Positions 26,541-34,897 of a DNA stretch of 64,000 bases are shown in pieces. The DNA comes from an uncultured Clostridium sp. (GTDB lineage: Bacteria > Bacillota > Clostridia > TANB77 > CAG-508): positions 12,184 through 76,183 of the forward strand of contig URWN01000004.1 of NCBI GenBank assembly GCA_900551615.1, in the 5' to 3' direction. Numbering within the stretch: position 1 is the first letter of the stretch; every line of letters starts with the position of its first letter. The notes beneath the pieces are model-generated. The model was not told the DNA's origin and did no database searches. It worked only from the letters and a program-made list of their open reading frames with translations. The position numbers and the translations under genes were made by a program.

Positions 26541-27668
26541 TTATTCTTTGTTTTCATTTTCATTATTTTCAATTTTTTCGTTTTCTTCTTCACTTTGATT
26601 TTGTTGTTCTTGAAGTATTTGTCTAAATTGTGATTCTGATTTTATATCTATTTTCCAATTTGTTAATTTAGCTGCTAATCTTGCATTTTGTCCTGCTTTA
26701 CCAATTGCTAATGATAATTGATCATCTGGTACTATAACTTCTGCAAATCTTTCGTCTTCTTTTATATCTACTGCTAATATTTGTGCTGGTAATAATGCTG
26801 ATGCTATGTATATACTTGGATCTTCATCCCATTCTATAACATCAATTTTTTCTCCATGTAATTCGTTTATTACATTTTGAATTCTTACACCTTTTGCTCC
26901 GACACATGAACCAACTGGGTCTATATTAGGGTCTGGTGAATATACTGCTACTTTGCTTCTTGAACCTGCATCTCTTGAAACACTTTTTATTTCTATAACA
27001 CCTTCATATATTTCTGGTATTTCAAATTCTAGTAATTTTCTTACAAAGTCTGGATGACTTCTAGATATCATTACTTGTGGTGCTCCTTTTAGTCCTCTTT
27101 CTACATCTACTATATATGCTTTTATTTTGTCATTTACTCTGTATTTTTCTGTTGGTACTTGCTCTTTAGAAAGCATTATTCCTTCTATTCTTCCTAAGTC
27201 AACAACTACTATGTTTTTATCTGCTTTTTGTATAATTCCTGAAACTATTTCACCTTTTCTTTGGCTATATTCGTCAAATATTAAGTCTCTTTCTACTTCT
27301 CTTAATTTTTGTACAATAACTTGTTTTGCTGTTTGTGCTGCTATTCTTCCAAAGTCTTTTGGTACTATTTCAATATCTACTGTATCTCCATATGTTAAGT
27401 TTTTATTTATTTTATGTGCTTCTTCTAAGCTTATTTCTGTTACTTCATCATTTGCGTTTTCTACTATTTCTTTTACTGAATAAATATGTGTTGCACCTGT
27501 TTTATGGTCTATGTCTACTTTTACATTTTCTAATGCATCAAAATTTCTTTTATATGCTGTAACTAATGCTGTTTCTATTGATTCTAGTACATATTCTTTT
27601 TTTATTCCTTTCTCTTTTTCTAATTCTTCTAATGCTAATATTAACTCTTTGTTATCTATAGCTTTCAT
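26541..27668 (-). CDS. nusA: Transcription termination/antitermination factor NusA
   Basis: Binds RNA polymerase and modulates pausing and termination. Domains: N-terminal RNAP-binding (MKAIDNKELILALEELEKEKG...), S1 (EIVSGIIQKADKNIVVVDLGRIEG, ~135), KH1 (DPVGSCVGAKGVRIQNVINEL, ~255) and KH2 (LSLAIGKAGQNARLAAKLTNW). 375 aa with an acidic Glu/Asn tail. ATG at 27668 follows AGGAGG. Confidence 0.96.
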   Translation of the reverse strand: MKAIDNKELILALEELEKEKGIKKEYVLESIETALVTAYKRNFDALENVKVDIDHKTGATHIYSVKEIVENANDEVTEISLEEAHKINKNLTYGDTVDIEIVPKDFGRIAAQTAKQVIVQKLREVERDLIFDEYSQRKGEIVSGIIQKADKNIVVVDLGRIEGIMLSKEQVPTEKYRVNDKIKAYIVDVERGLKGAPQVMISRSHPDFVRKLLEFEIPEIYEGVIEIKSVSRDAGSRSKVAVYSPDPNIDPVGSCVGAKGVRIQNVINELHGEKIDVIEWDEDPSIYIASALLPAQILAVDIKEDERFAEVIVPDDQLSLAIGKAGQNARLAAKLTNWKIDIKSESQFRQILQEQQNQSEEENEKIENNENENKE

Positions 27669-27740
27669 TTTTATTCCTCCTATTATTTATATACTTTTAT
27701 CATTTGGGGCTAATACAATTATTTTACCCTTATAATAATA

Positions 27741-28199
27741 TTACCAATTATAAACTGTTTTTATTTGTGATATGTTTTTTCTTTCTATGTTTATATCTTT
27801 TTCTTCTTGTTCTATCACTATTTTTTCTTGATTGAAATCTTTTAATTTTCCTAAATATTCTTTTTTTCCGTTTTCGTCTTTTTTAAATAATTTTATTGTT
27901 ACTTCTTCGCCAATATTTTTTTCTAGATGTTTGTCTTTTCTTAGTACTCTTTCTATTCCTGGCGAAGATATTTCTAAAAAGTATTGTTCTTTTATGTAAT
28001 TTTCTTTATCTAAAATGTCTGTAATTGAATCATTTACTTTTTCGCAATCGTTTAAGTCTATTCCTTTTTCGTTGTCTATAAATATTCTTAAAAAGTAGTT
28101 TTTTCCTTCTTTTGCATATTCTACATCATATAGTTCGTAACCTAAGTTTTCAATTATTGGTTCTACTAATTTTGTTACTTTTTCTTCTATACTTGCCAC
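27741..28199 (-). CDS. rimP: Ribosome maturation factor RimP
   Basis: 30S assembly factor, 152 aa. It contains ENLGYELYDVEYAKEGKNYFLRIFID and LEISSPGIERVLRKDKHL. The start is GTG at 28199 behind AAAGGAGG. First gene of the rimP-nusA-ylxR-ylxQ-infB-rbfA-nrnA-truB unit. Confidence 0.95.
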   Translation of the reverse strand: MASIEEKVTKLVEPIIENLGYELYDVEYAKEGKNYFLRIFIDNEKGIDLNDCEKVNDSITDILDKENYIKEQYFLEISSPGIERVLRKDKHLEKNIGEEVTIKLFKKDENGKKEYLGKLKDFNQEKIVIEQEEKDINIERKNISQIKTVYNW

Positions 28200-28224
28200 T
28201 TTTTACCTCCTTTTATTTCAAAAC

Positions 28225-28253
28225 TAAAGAGTGGGATTTGTTCCCACTCTTTA
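28225..28253. other. Strong leader hairpin of the rimP-nusA operon (possible attenuator)
   Basis: Perfect 12-bp stem (TAAAGAGTGGGA with TCCCACTCTTTA), 5-base loop, followed on the minus strand by TAGTTTTG. It lies between the predicted promoter (28277-28305) and the rimP GTG, so it is in the 5' leader. It may also end the upstream GT2 transcript. Confidence 0.6.
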
Positions 28254-28276
28254 CTGTCTCGTATGTTGATATTTAT

Positions 28277-28305
28277 ATTATACCCAATTTTTAGCATAAA
28301 TGCAA
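28277..28305 (-). promoter_or_regulatory. Promoter of the rimP-nusA-infB operon
   Basis: Minus strand: TTGCAT (28300-28305), 17-base spacer, TATAAT (28277-28282). It lies 78 bases upstream of the rimP start. Confidence 0.65.
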
Positions 28306-28322
28306 GCTTTTTGAAGTTTTTT

Positions 28323-29594
28323 TTAAACTTTTTCTACTTCTTTTGCTACTTCTTCTATATTTTCGTTTACATCATCTATTTTTATGCTTCTATTATGAGT
28401 AATTTTTTCCCAACTTGTTTCTCTTTTAAATAAACATTTAAAGTTTATTAGTAACCATGAACCCATGAATAATGGATATGTGAATAATCCTTTTATCATT
28501 GGTTTTATTGGCTTACCATCTATCCACATAACAAATGCTGCTGTAAGTGATGGTAATACAAATGTTGGTATTAGATATCTTAATATATTTATTACTAGTT
28601 CTACTTGTGTCATCCCATCCATTGCATATATTACAAAATTTGATACTAGTAAAATTAATGTTAATATGAACATTGGTATACTTCCTATTATATATAAGAA
28701 ACCATCAAAGTTCATCATTGTTTTGTTGTCTTTTACTGCTTCTGCTAATTTTGCTGTATATTCTTTCATACATTGCATATGTCCTACTGTCCATCTGCTT
28801 CTTTGTGACCAACTTTGTGCAAATCCTGTTGGTTGTTCATCATATACTATTGCTTCTGTTGACCATCCTAATCTTTTTCCTTTTAGGATTCTTTGTAATG
28901 AGAATTCAATGTCTTCAGTTAATGTTACTGTTTTCCATCCACCATTTTCTTTTATGATGTCAAAGCTTACCATAAATCCTGTTCCGTTTAATAATGGTGA
29001 TAGTCCTAAATTATATCTTGCTAAATGATAGAATTTGTGCATTGTCCAGTAGAATAGTGCATATCCTGATGTTATCCAGTTGTCTGTTGGATTTTTGATA
29101 TCTCTATATCCTTGAACAACTTCTTCTCCTTGACATAGTTTTTTGTTCATTGCTTTTAAGAAGTTTTTGTCTACTATGTTGTCTGCATCAAATATACATA
29201 TTGCATCATATGGTGCATCTTCTTTTATTTTTTGTTGTAAGAACCAGTCTAGTGCATATCCTTTTGTTTTCTTTGTTTCGTCGTATCTTTCATATACTAT
29301 TGCACCAGCTTCTCTTGCTATTCTTGCAGTTCTGTCTGTACAGTTATCTGCAATTACATATATATCGTATAAATTTTTGTCATATTCTTGATTTTTTAAG
29401 CTTTCTATTAAGTTTCCTACTACTGCTTCTTCGTTGTGTGCTGGTATTATTGCCATAAATCTGTGATTTTTGTTTACTTTTAATGGTTTGTCTTTTAATT
29501 TTACTAATGAGCATACACTTACTAATATTTGATATAACCAGAATATCGTTATTATCCAAATTAACGCTTCTCTTAGTATATAAACGTAATCCAT
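28323..29594 (-). CDS. Membrane glycosyltransferase, family 2 (processive synthase-like)
   Basis: Membrane GT2 with one N-terminal helix (~8-28), a cytoplasmic catalytic domain and several C-terminal helices (~305-395). Motifs: AIIPAHNEEAVVGNLIESL (~50), FDADN (DxD, ~134), TLTEDIEF (~225) and QRSRW (QxxRW, ~265), the set of hyaluronan/cellulose/poly-GlcNAc synthases. Likely makes or extends an extracellular polysaccharide; the product is not determinable. ATG at 29594 follows GAGAGG. It stands alone. Confidence 0.88.
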   Translation of the reverse strand: MDYVYILREALIWIITIFWLYQILVSVCSLVKLKDKPLKVNKNHRFMAIIPAHNEEAVVGNLIESLKNQEYDKNLYDIYVIADNCTDRTARIAREAGAIVYERYDETKKTKGYALDWFLQQKIKEDAPYDAICIFDADNIVDKNFLKAMNKKLCQGEEVVQGYRDIKNPTDNWITSGYALFYWTMHKFYHLARYNLGLSPLLNGTGFMVSFDIIKENGGWKTVTLTEDIEFSLQRILKGKRLGWSTEAIVYDEQPTGFAQSWSQRSRWTVGHMQCMKEYTAKLAEAVKDNKTMMNFDGFLYIIGSIPMFILTLILLVSNFVIYAMDGMTQVELVINILRYLIPTFVLPSLTAAFVMWIDGKPIKPMIKGLFTYPLFMGSWLLINFKCLFKRETSWEKITHNRSIKIDDVNENIEEVAKEVEKV

Positions 29595-29683
29595 TTTTTC
29601 TACCTCTCTTTTTTCTTTTATTCTATTTTTATTATCTCACATTATCTATTATACTATTATTGTCAAAATTATGCAACTTTTTT

Positions 29684-29712
29684 TTGCAATTTTTCTTAAT
29701 TTTTGTTATAAT
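29684..29712 (+). promoter_or_regulatory. Promoter of the 29753-30076 gene
   Basis: TTGCAA (29684-29689), 17 bases, TATAAT (29707-29712) with an extended TG one base upstream. Confidence 0.6.
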
Positions 29713-29752
29713 ATATTAATATTAAATTATATAAATCTCAAGGAGGTTCTGT

Positions 29753-30076
29753 ATGAACAAAGAAGAAATTATTAAGGAAGCAAAGAAACGGTTTAAACCT
29801 CATTATGTTTTCTATGTAACAGTTAGGGATGACGCCAATTTGTTACCTGTTGAATTGTCACCTTTTACTTCTATAATTCAACATAGTATAGATGAATTGC
29901 AACATAAGAACTATGTTATAAGGGTTCATGCTGAGTATATAACTGTAAGTTCAAAAGATTTTCTGTTTGAACCTTTTAAATTACTTTTTGACGATAAACT
30001 GTGGCTTGAATTGTATTATGTATTTTACATTGTAGATAAAAAAAAGGTTGATTCTTTAAAAAAGGAAAAAATTTAA
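29753..30076 (+). CDS. Small protein of unknown function, 107 aa
   Basis: Not recognised. Soluble; begins MNKEEIIKEAKKRFKPHYV, ends in a basic KKKVDSLKKEKI tail, no Cys, no membrane helix. Strong AAGGAGG ribosome site, a good promoter upstream and a terminator downstream support a real monocistronic gene. Confidence 0.75.
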   Translation: MNKEEIIKEAKKRFKPHYVFYVTVRDDANLLPVELSPFTSIIQHSIDELQHKNYVIRVHAEYITVSSKDFLFEPFKLLFDDKLWLELYYVFYIVDKKKVDSLKKEKI

Positions 30077-30114
30077 TTTCTTTAATTGGACTGTAAAAAG
30101 TCCAACATAAAAGA

Positions 30115-30155
30115 TGAGATTTGAGTTAAAATTATAACTTGAATCTCATTTTTTG
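30115..30155 (+). terminator. Terminator after the 29753-30076 gene
   Basis: TGAGATT...AGTTA pairs with TAACT...AATCTCA (30115-30148, two internal mismatches), followed by seven T. Confidence 0.75.
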
Positions 30156-30285
30156 TTATTCTTTCAATGTTTTTATTTGATTATTTCTATAAAATTTTAT
30201 TTTGAGACATGCTGGAATTATATTTTGTAACATTTTTATTTATTTTTAATATACTAGATTAAAAAAGTTTATGGAGGTATTTATT

Positions 30286-31275
30286 TTGAAAACTAATTAT
30301 AAAGTTGCAATTGTAGGTTCAACTGGTGTAGTTGGCCGAACTGTATTAAAAGTTTTAGAAGAAAAAAGCTTTAAAAATTGTACATATACTTTATTTGCTT
30401 CTAAAAAATCTGCTGGTACCAAAGTACAATTCTTAGGTCAAAATTATATAATTCAGGAATTAACAGAAAATTCATTTAAATTCAATTTTGATTATGCTAT
30501 TTTCTGTGCTGGCAGTGCTGTTTCTAAAAAATTTATTCCTATTGCTGTTCAAACTGGGTGTATAGTAATAGATAATAGTAGTGTTTATAGGATGGATAAA
30601 GATGTTCCGTTGGTTGTTCCTGAAGTTAATGCTGAAAAGATTTTTGAAAATAAAGGAATTATTGCAAATCCTAATTGTTCTACAATACAAGCTGTTGTTG
30701 CTTTGAAACCTTTAGATGATAAATATAAAATAAAAAGAGTAGTGTATTCTACATATCAAGCTGTTTCTGGTTCCGGAAAGGCAGGAATTGAGGATTTAGA
30801 AAATGGTATTAAAGGAATTGCTCCTAAAAAGTTTCCACATCCTATTTTTAATAACTGTTTGCCTCATATTGATGTTTTTGAGCCTGATGGTTATACAAAA
30901 GAAGAGTATAAAATGATTAATGAAACTAGAAAACTTTTAAATAAGCCTATGCTTCCTGTTACTGCTACATGTGTTAGGGTTCCTGTTATGAATTGTCATA
31001 GTGAGAGTATAAATATTGAGTTTAAAACAAATTTTGATATTTATGATGTTAAAATGCTGTTACAAAATTCTCCTGGTATTATTCTTGTTGATGATATTGA
31101 AAAAGATTATTATCCTTTGGCTACTAAAGCTGATGGTTATGATGAAGTTTTTGTTGGTAGAATTAGACGTGATTTTAGTGTTCCTTATGGTATTAATTTA
31201 TGGGTTGTTGCTGATAATTTGCGTAAGGGAGCTGCTTCCAATGCAGTTCAAATTTTGGAGAAATTAATTTCATAA
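30286..31275 (+). CDS. asd: Aspartate-semialdehyde dehydrogenase
   Basis: NADPH enzyme making aspartate semialdehyde for lysine, threonine, methionine and diaminopimelate. It has VAIVGSTGVVGRTVLKVL, active-site ANPNCSTIQ (~130) and YQAVSGSGKAGI. 329 aa. The start is TTG at 30286 because GGAGG (30273-30277) lies 8 bases upstream; the ATG at 30271 contains that site and cannot be the start. Confidence 0.93.
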   Translation: MKTNYKVAIVGSTGVVGRTVLKVLEEKSFKNCTYTLFASKKSAGTKVQFLGQNYIIQELTENSFKFNFDYAIFCAGSAVSKKFIPIAVQTGCIVIDNSSVYRMDKDVPLVVPEVNAEKIFENKGIIANPNCSTIQAVVALKPLDDKYKIKRVVYSTYQAVSGSGKAGIEDLENGIKGIAPKKFPHPIFNNCLPHIDVFEPDGYTKEEYKMINETRKLLNKPMLPVTATCVRVPVMNCHSESINIEFKTNFDIYDVKMLLQNSPGIILVDDIEKDYYPLATKADGYDEVFVGRIRRDFSVPYGINLWVVADNLRKGAASNAVQILEKLIS

Positions 31276-31309
31276 AAGCGCTTTTGGATATTTCAAAAGC
31301 ACTTTTATG
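31271..31309. terminator. Bidirectional hairpin between asd and the pilin-like gene
   Basis: 16-bp arms CATAAAAGCGCTTTTG and CAAAAGCACTTTTATG with one mismatch and a 7-base loop. It overlaps the asd stop. T-tracts are weak, so efficiency is uncertain. Confidence 0.6.
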
Positions 31310-31370
31310 AGTGTCATTCTAATAAAAGTTATTTAGTTATATGTTTATTTCACGGCTTAAGCATTCAGAG

Positions 31371-32528
31371 TTACACAAATAAAAGTGGGCGAAAACTGAT
31401 GCTATCGAAGCTGGCGGAAGTAGTGTTGAAGCTGTGAAAGCTTGTGTAATCGTTGTTGTAATAGCAACTGCCTCCACTATAGACGCAGGGAAATTCTGAA
31501 TTGTCTGTCGTCTCTGTTGTCCATTCTAATACATTACTTGCCATGTCATATACATTGCATTGCACATCTTTAGTACTTTGTGTGTTTGTTCCTGTTTGTG
31601 CTATTGAACCTGTATTTAAACTATTTTGTCTTGAATATGTTGCATTTGTTCCACATGTTTGTAAGAACAATGTTGCTGTATCCCATGCATAACTATTCAT
31701 TAAGTCGCTTGTGAATTTATTACTATTATACATATTTTGTGCTTGTTCTGCTGCTTGTATTTGTGTTACATAATTATATACCTGATCTGTTCCTTTTTCT
31801 GTTATTTGTGTTAATGTGTTATCTGCTGATGTTCTTGCTGTGGTTGTTCTTGCTTCATATCTACCGATATAATATCCATTATTTTTTGTTACACTATTTT
31901 TAAAATTTGTTATATTTTTTGCTATTGTATTTCCATAATTTTTTAATGTTGTATTTGTATCTCCTTTGTCTTCCTCTACATAACTTCCTGAATATGCACT
32001 TTTTTCTCCAGTTGTTTCATCAAAATCATATCTTCCTAATGTAATAGTTTTAGTTTGTGATTCTGTTTTTTGCTCATCTGTATAAATTTTTCCAACTGGT
32101 ATCCATACAAATTGACTTCCAGCTGTTGCTCCTGATGTTGCATCTTCTATAACTATACCTTTATCAACTGTTGCTGCATCATTTGTTACTTTGAATCCTG
32201 CTGGTACTACTATTTTATTTCCATATGCATCTTGTAATTCTGTATTATCTGTTATACTTAACACACTTCCTATATTATCACTAACTTTTTTTACTGGTGT
32301 TTTTACATCTCCTGATATATATTTATTTAATTCATCTTCATATTCATTTAATGTCTTTGCTTGATTCTCTTCTGCATTTTGTGACTTTTCCTTTGCTTCT
32401 TGTGCTTTTGCAAATAATCCTGTATTTGTTAATGATTGTATTGATATTGTTGCTAATATCAATAAGATTATTATTGTTATAACCAGTGCTACTAGTGTTA
32501 TACCTTTGTCTTTATTTTCTTTTTTCAT
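31371..32528 (-). CDS. Pilin-like surface protein with FGE/SUMF1-like C-terminal domain and variable-looking end
   Basis: 385 aa. The N-terminus KKENKDKGITLVALVITIII is a type III (prepilin) signal: short basic leader, Gly, then a ~20-residue hydrophobic helix, so processing by a prepilin peptidase and assembly in a pilus is likely. After a coiled segment, residues ~150-385 resemble formylglycine-generating-enzyme/sulfatase-modifying folds (FVWIPVGKIY, NNGYYIGRYEA, YAWDTATLFLQ, NVYDMASNVLEWTTE, SFRPLLFV). Such C-type-lectin-like folds are common receptors in diversified adhesins. The last ~35 codons are almost all NNC/NNT (see 31386-31490). ATG at 32528 follows GGAGAGG; the upstream frame is not used. 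Confidence 0.82.
   Translation of the reverse strand: MKKENKDKGITLVALVITIIILLILATISIQSLTNTGLFAKAQEAKEKSQNAEENQAKTLNEYEDELNKYISGDVKTPVKKVSDNIGSVLSITDNTELQDAYGNKIVVPAGFKVTNDAATVDKGIVIEDATSGATAGSQFVWIPVGKIYTDEQKTESQTKTITLGRYDFDETTGEKSAYSGSYVEEDKGDTNTTLKNYGNTIAKNITNFKNSVTKNNGYYIGRYEARTTTARTSADNTLTQITEKGTDQVYNYVTQIQAAEQAQNMYNSNKFTSDLMNSYAWDTATLFLQTCGTNATYSRQNSLNTGSIAQTGTNTQSTKDVQCNVYDMASNVLEWTTETTDNSEFPCVYSGGSCYYNNDYTSFHSFNTTSASFDSISFRPLLFV
31386..31490 (-). other. Candidate DGR variable region (VR) in the pilin/FGE gene
   Basis: Codons between ...NSEF and ...FRPLLFV read CVYSGGSCYYNNDY then TSFHSFNTTSASFDSISF. By my count 21 of the 34 codons end in C and 11 in T. The same gene elsewhere ends codons mostly in A or T. 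In diversity-generating retroelements, AAC/AAT template codons mutate at A only, leaving NNC/NNT codons that give just these residues (N, Y, S, T, H, D, F, C). No template repeat or reverse transcriptase is in the window. Confidence 0.55.
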
Positions 32529-32844
32529 AAAAAATCCTCTCCTTTGTATCTTATTATTTTTTCTTATTATTCGTACTTTTTTCTTTTTAATACATTTTTT
32601 ATTTAATCCATTGTAAATATATACTTCAATAAATAACATTCCATTGAATGCATCTAGACAAAGGTATTTAATTTTCAATATTAGTGTTATTTACTTCTAT
32701 ATTTTTTACAAAGTAATTCTAACACAACATTTTATGTATTTCAATATTTTTCACTATTTTTATTATGCTTTTTGCATATATTTTTTGTATTCTATTGTAT
32801 TAATTAATATTAGTGCTTTCCTTATATTTTTGTTTTTATTAAAC
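32529..32844. other. AT-rich gap upstream of the pilin-like gene
   Basis: About 316 bases with no gene. It must hold the minus-strand promoter of the pilin/FGE gene, but no clear -35/-10 pair stands out. A reading frame runs upstream of the chosen ATG without a ribosome site. No repeat or structured RNA was recognised. Confidence 0.6.
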
Positions 32845-32881
32845 ACAAAAAAGAACCTGAAGTTTTATTCTTCAGATTCTT
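32845..32881 (-). terminator. Terminator after spoVG
   Basis: 12-bp stem (AAGAACCTGAAG with CTTCAGATTCTT, one G-U), 7-base loop, six T on the minus strand. Ten bases past the spoVG stop. Confidence 0.85.
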
Positions 32882-32890
32882 TTAAATTTA

Positions 32891-33163
32891 TTATTCTGCT
32901 GATTCCTCTGTTTCTGGAGCTTCATAAGCTTCTAATATAGCTTTTTGAATTTTCTCTCTTGTTTCAGCATTGATTGGATGTGCTATATCTCTGAATTCTC
33001 CGTTTGGAGTTTTTCTGCTAGGCATAGCTATGAATAATCCATTTTGGCTTTCGATAACTTTGATATCATGTACTGCGAATTCGTTATCGAATGTTACAGA
33101 AGCAACAGCTTTCATTCTGTTCTCTGAATTTACTTTTCTTAAACGTACATCTGTAATTTGCAT
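32891..33163 (-). CDS. spoVG: Regulator SpoVG
   Basis: Small nucleic-acid-binding regulator involved in sporulation and cell-envelope gene control. 90 aa; [20 protein letters not shown] and [21 protein letters not shown] are diagnostic. Own terminator; ribosome site GGACGGTG. Confidence 0.96.
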   Translation of the reverse strand: MQITDVRLRKVNSENRMKAVASVTFDNEFAVHDIKVIESQNGLFIAMPSRKTPNGEFRDIAHPINAETREKIQKAILEAYEAPETEESAE

Positions 33164-33395
33164 TTTAGTGCACCGTCCTTCCTTAAGTTTTAATATTTGT
33201 ACATATTAGTTTATTCTTATGTACTTATCTTATTATTCTCCATAAAAAATTTTTTTCCTTCTTTTTTTTACAATTTTTATAAAAAATTTTTTATTTAATA
33301 ATTTTAGTATATGTATTTAATAAAAAATGTAAAATAGTACTAATTATATAATTTGAAAAATATATTTATTTTATAATAAGATTTTCCAAAAACTC
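33164..33395. other. Divergent AT-rich spacer spoVG/murC
   Basis: No gene seen. It carries the spoVG promoter region (not resolved) and leads into the murC promoter at 33396. It is almost purely A/T with several poly-A/T runs. Confidence 0.6.
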
Positions 33396-33424
33396 TTGAA
33401 TTTTAAAGAATATAATTATATAAT
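33396..33424 (+). promoter_or_regulatory. Promoter of murC
   Basis: TTGAAT (33396-33401), 17-base spacer, TATAAT (33419-33424), 63 bases before the murC ATG. Confidence 0.55.
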
Positions 33425-33487
33425 CTATCTGTTAAAATTATATTAAATTATTTTTTACTTTATTAAAACTTAAGGAGTGGATTTTAA

Positions 33488-34870
33488 ATGCCAAATATAG
33501 AAAATATTAAAAAATATAAAAATGTACATATGATTGGTATTGGTGGAGTAAGTATGAGCGGAATCGCAGCAATACTTACAAATTGGGGATTTAATGTTAC
33601 TGGTTCAGACTGGGCAAAATCTGAAGCAACAGATAAATTAAATTCTATGGGAATAAAAGTTACAATTGGTCATAATTTAGAAGATGTTGCTAAATCTGAT
33701 GTTGTAGTTTATTCTGCAGCAATAAAACAAGATGACCCTGAAATGGTAGAAGCCAAGAAATTAAATATTCCAACTATAGAAAGAGCTGATTTTTTAGGTG
33801 AACTTACAAGATGTTATAAAGATACTATTTGTATTTCTGGAACACATGGAAAAACAACAACTACTTCAATGATTTCTCTTTGTTTCCTTGAAGCTTTACA
33901 AGATCCAAGTATTCAAGTTGGTGCTTTCTTGAAAGCTATTGATGGAAATTATAGAGTTGGAAATAGTGACCATTTTATAATAGAAGCTTGTGAATATGTT
34001 GAAAGCTTTTTAAAATTTAGCCCTAAAGCTGAAATTATTTTAAACATAGATAATGATCATCTTGATTATTTTAAAACTTTTGAAAATATAAAATATGCTT
34101 TTATAAAATATGTTAAATTATTACCAGATGATGGTTTATTGGTTATTAATGGTGATGATAAAAATTGCCTTGATTTACCTCAATATACAAATGCTAAAAT
34201 TATTACATATGGAATAAATAATACAAATGTTAATTTCTGTGCTAAAAATATTGAATTTGATAATGATGCTTTCGCTTCATTTGATGTTTATAAAAATGGC
34301 AAATTTTTTGAAAAAATCAAGTTATCAGTTCCTGGTGGTCATAACGTTCTAAATGCATTAGCTTGTATTTCTTTGTGTGATTATTATGGAATAGACAAAA
34401 AAGATTTACAATCAGCCTTAAAAAAATTTACCGGTGCTCACAGAAGATTTGAGTTTAAAGGAAAAGTAAATGGAGCTAGTATATATGATGACTACGGACA
34501 TCATCCAACTGAAATTGTTGCTACCTCTAAATCAGTTGCAAATAAAAAACATAATAAATCATGGGTTGTTTTTCAGCCACATACTTATAGTAGAACAAAA
34601 AATCTATTAGACGATTTTGCACATGCTTTGTTAAATTTTGATAATGTTATTGTTTTAGATATCTATGCAGCTAGAGAAACTAACACTTACAATATTTCTT
34701 CTAAAGATTTAGTTGATAAAATAATTTCTTTAGGAAAAGATGCTAAGTATATTCCTGATTTTAATGATTGTGTTACTTATCTAAAAGAAAATGTTCAAAA
34801 AGATGATTTAATCTTAACTTTAGGAGCTGGTACTGTTACTCAAATAGGACCAATGCTTCTAGAAAAGTAA
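33488..34870 (+). CDS. murC: UDP-N-acetylmuramate--L-alanine ligase
   Basis: ATP-dependent ligase adding L-Ala to UDP-MurNAc. It shows HMIGIGGVSMSGIAAIL (UDP-binding Rossmann domain), CISGTHGKTTTTSM (P-loop, ~117), NIDNDHLDYF, and YDDYGHHPTEI in the C-terminal domain. 460 aa is normal. TTAAGGAGTGG precedes the ATG. Monocistronic with its own terminator. Confidence 0.96.
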   Translation: MPNIENIKKYKNVHMIGIGGVSMSGIAAILTNWGFNVTGSDWAKSEATDKLNSMGIKVTIGHNLEDVAKSDVVVYSAAIKQDDPEMVEAKKLNIPTIERADFLGELTRCYKDTICISGTHGKTTTTSMISLCFLEALQDPSIQVGAFLKAIDGNYRVGNSDHFIIEACEYVESFLKFSPKAEIILNIDNDHLDYFKTFENIKYAFIKYVKLLPDDGLLVINGDDKNCLDLPQYTNAKIITYGINNTNVNFCAKNIEFDNDAFASFDVYKNGKFFEKIKLSVPGGHNVLNALACISLCDYYGIDKKDLQSALKKFTGAHRRFEFKGKVNGASIYDDYGHHPTEIVATSKSVANKKHNKSWVVFQPHTYSRTKNLLDDFAHALLNFDNVIVLDIYAARETNTYNISSKDLVDKIISLGKDAKYIPDFNDCVTYLKENVQKDDLILTLGAGTVTQIGPMLLEK

Positions 34871-34897
34871 AAAGCTCAAAGGAGCTTTTTATTTTTC
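34870..34897 (+). terminator. Terminator after murC
   Basis: AAAAGCTC, loop AAAG, GAGCTTTT, then TATTTTT. It overlaps the end of the intact spoIVB frame on the other strand. Confidence 0.85.

Noticed and set aside
31271..31309. Hairpin as the DNA cruciform that helps DGR retrohoming
   Set aside because: It is ~60 bases past the gene end and overlaps the asd stop; a shared terminator for two convergent genes explains it better.
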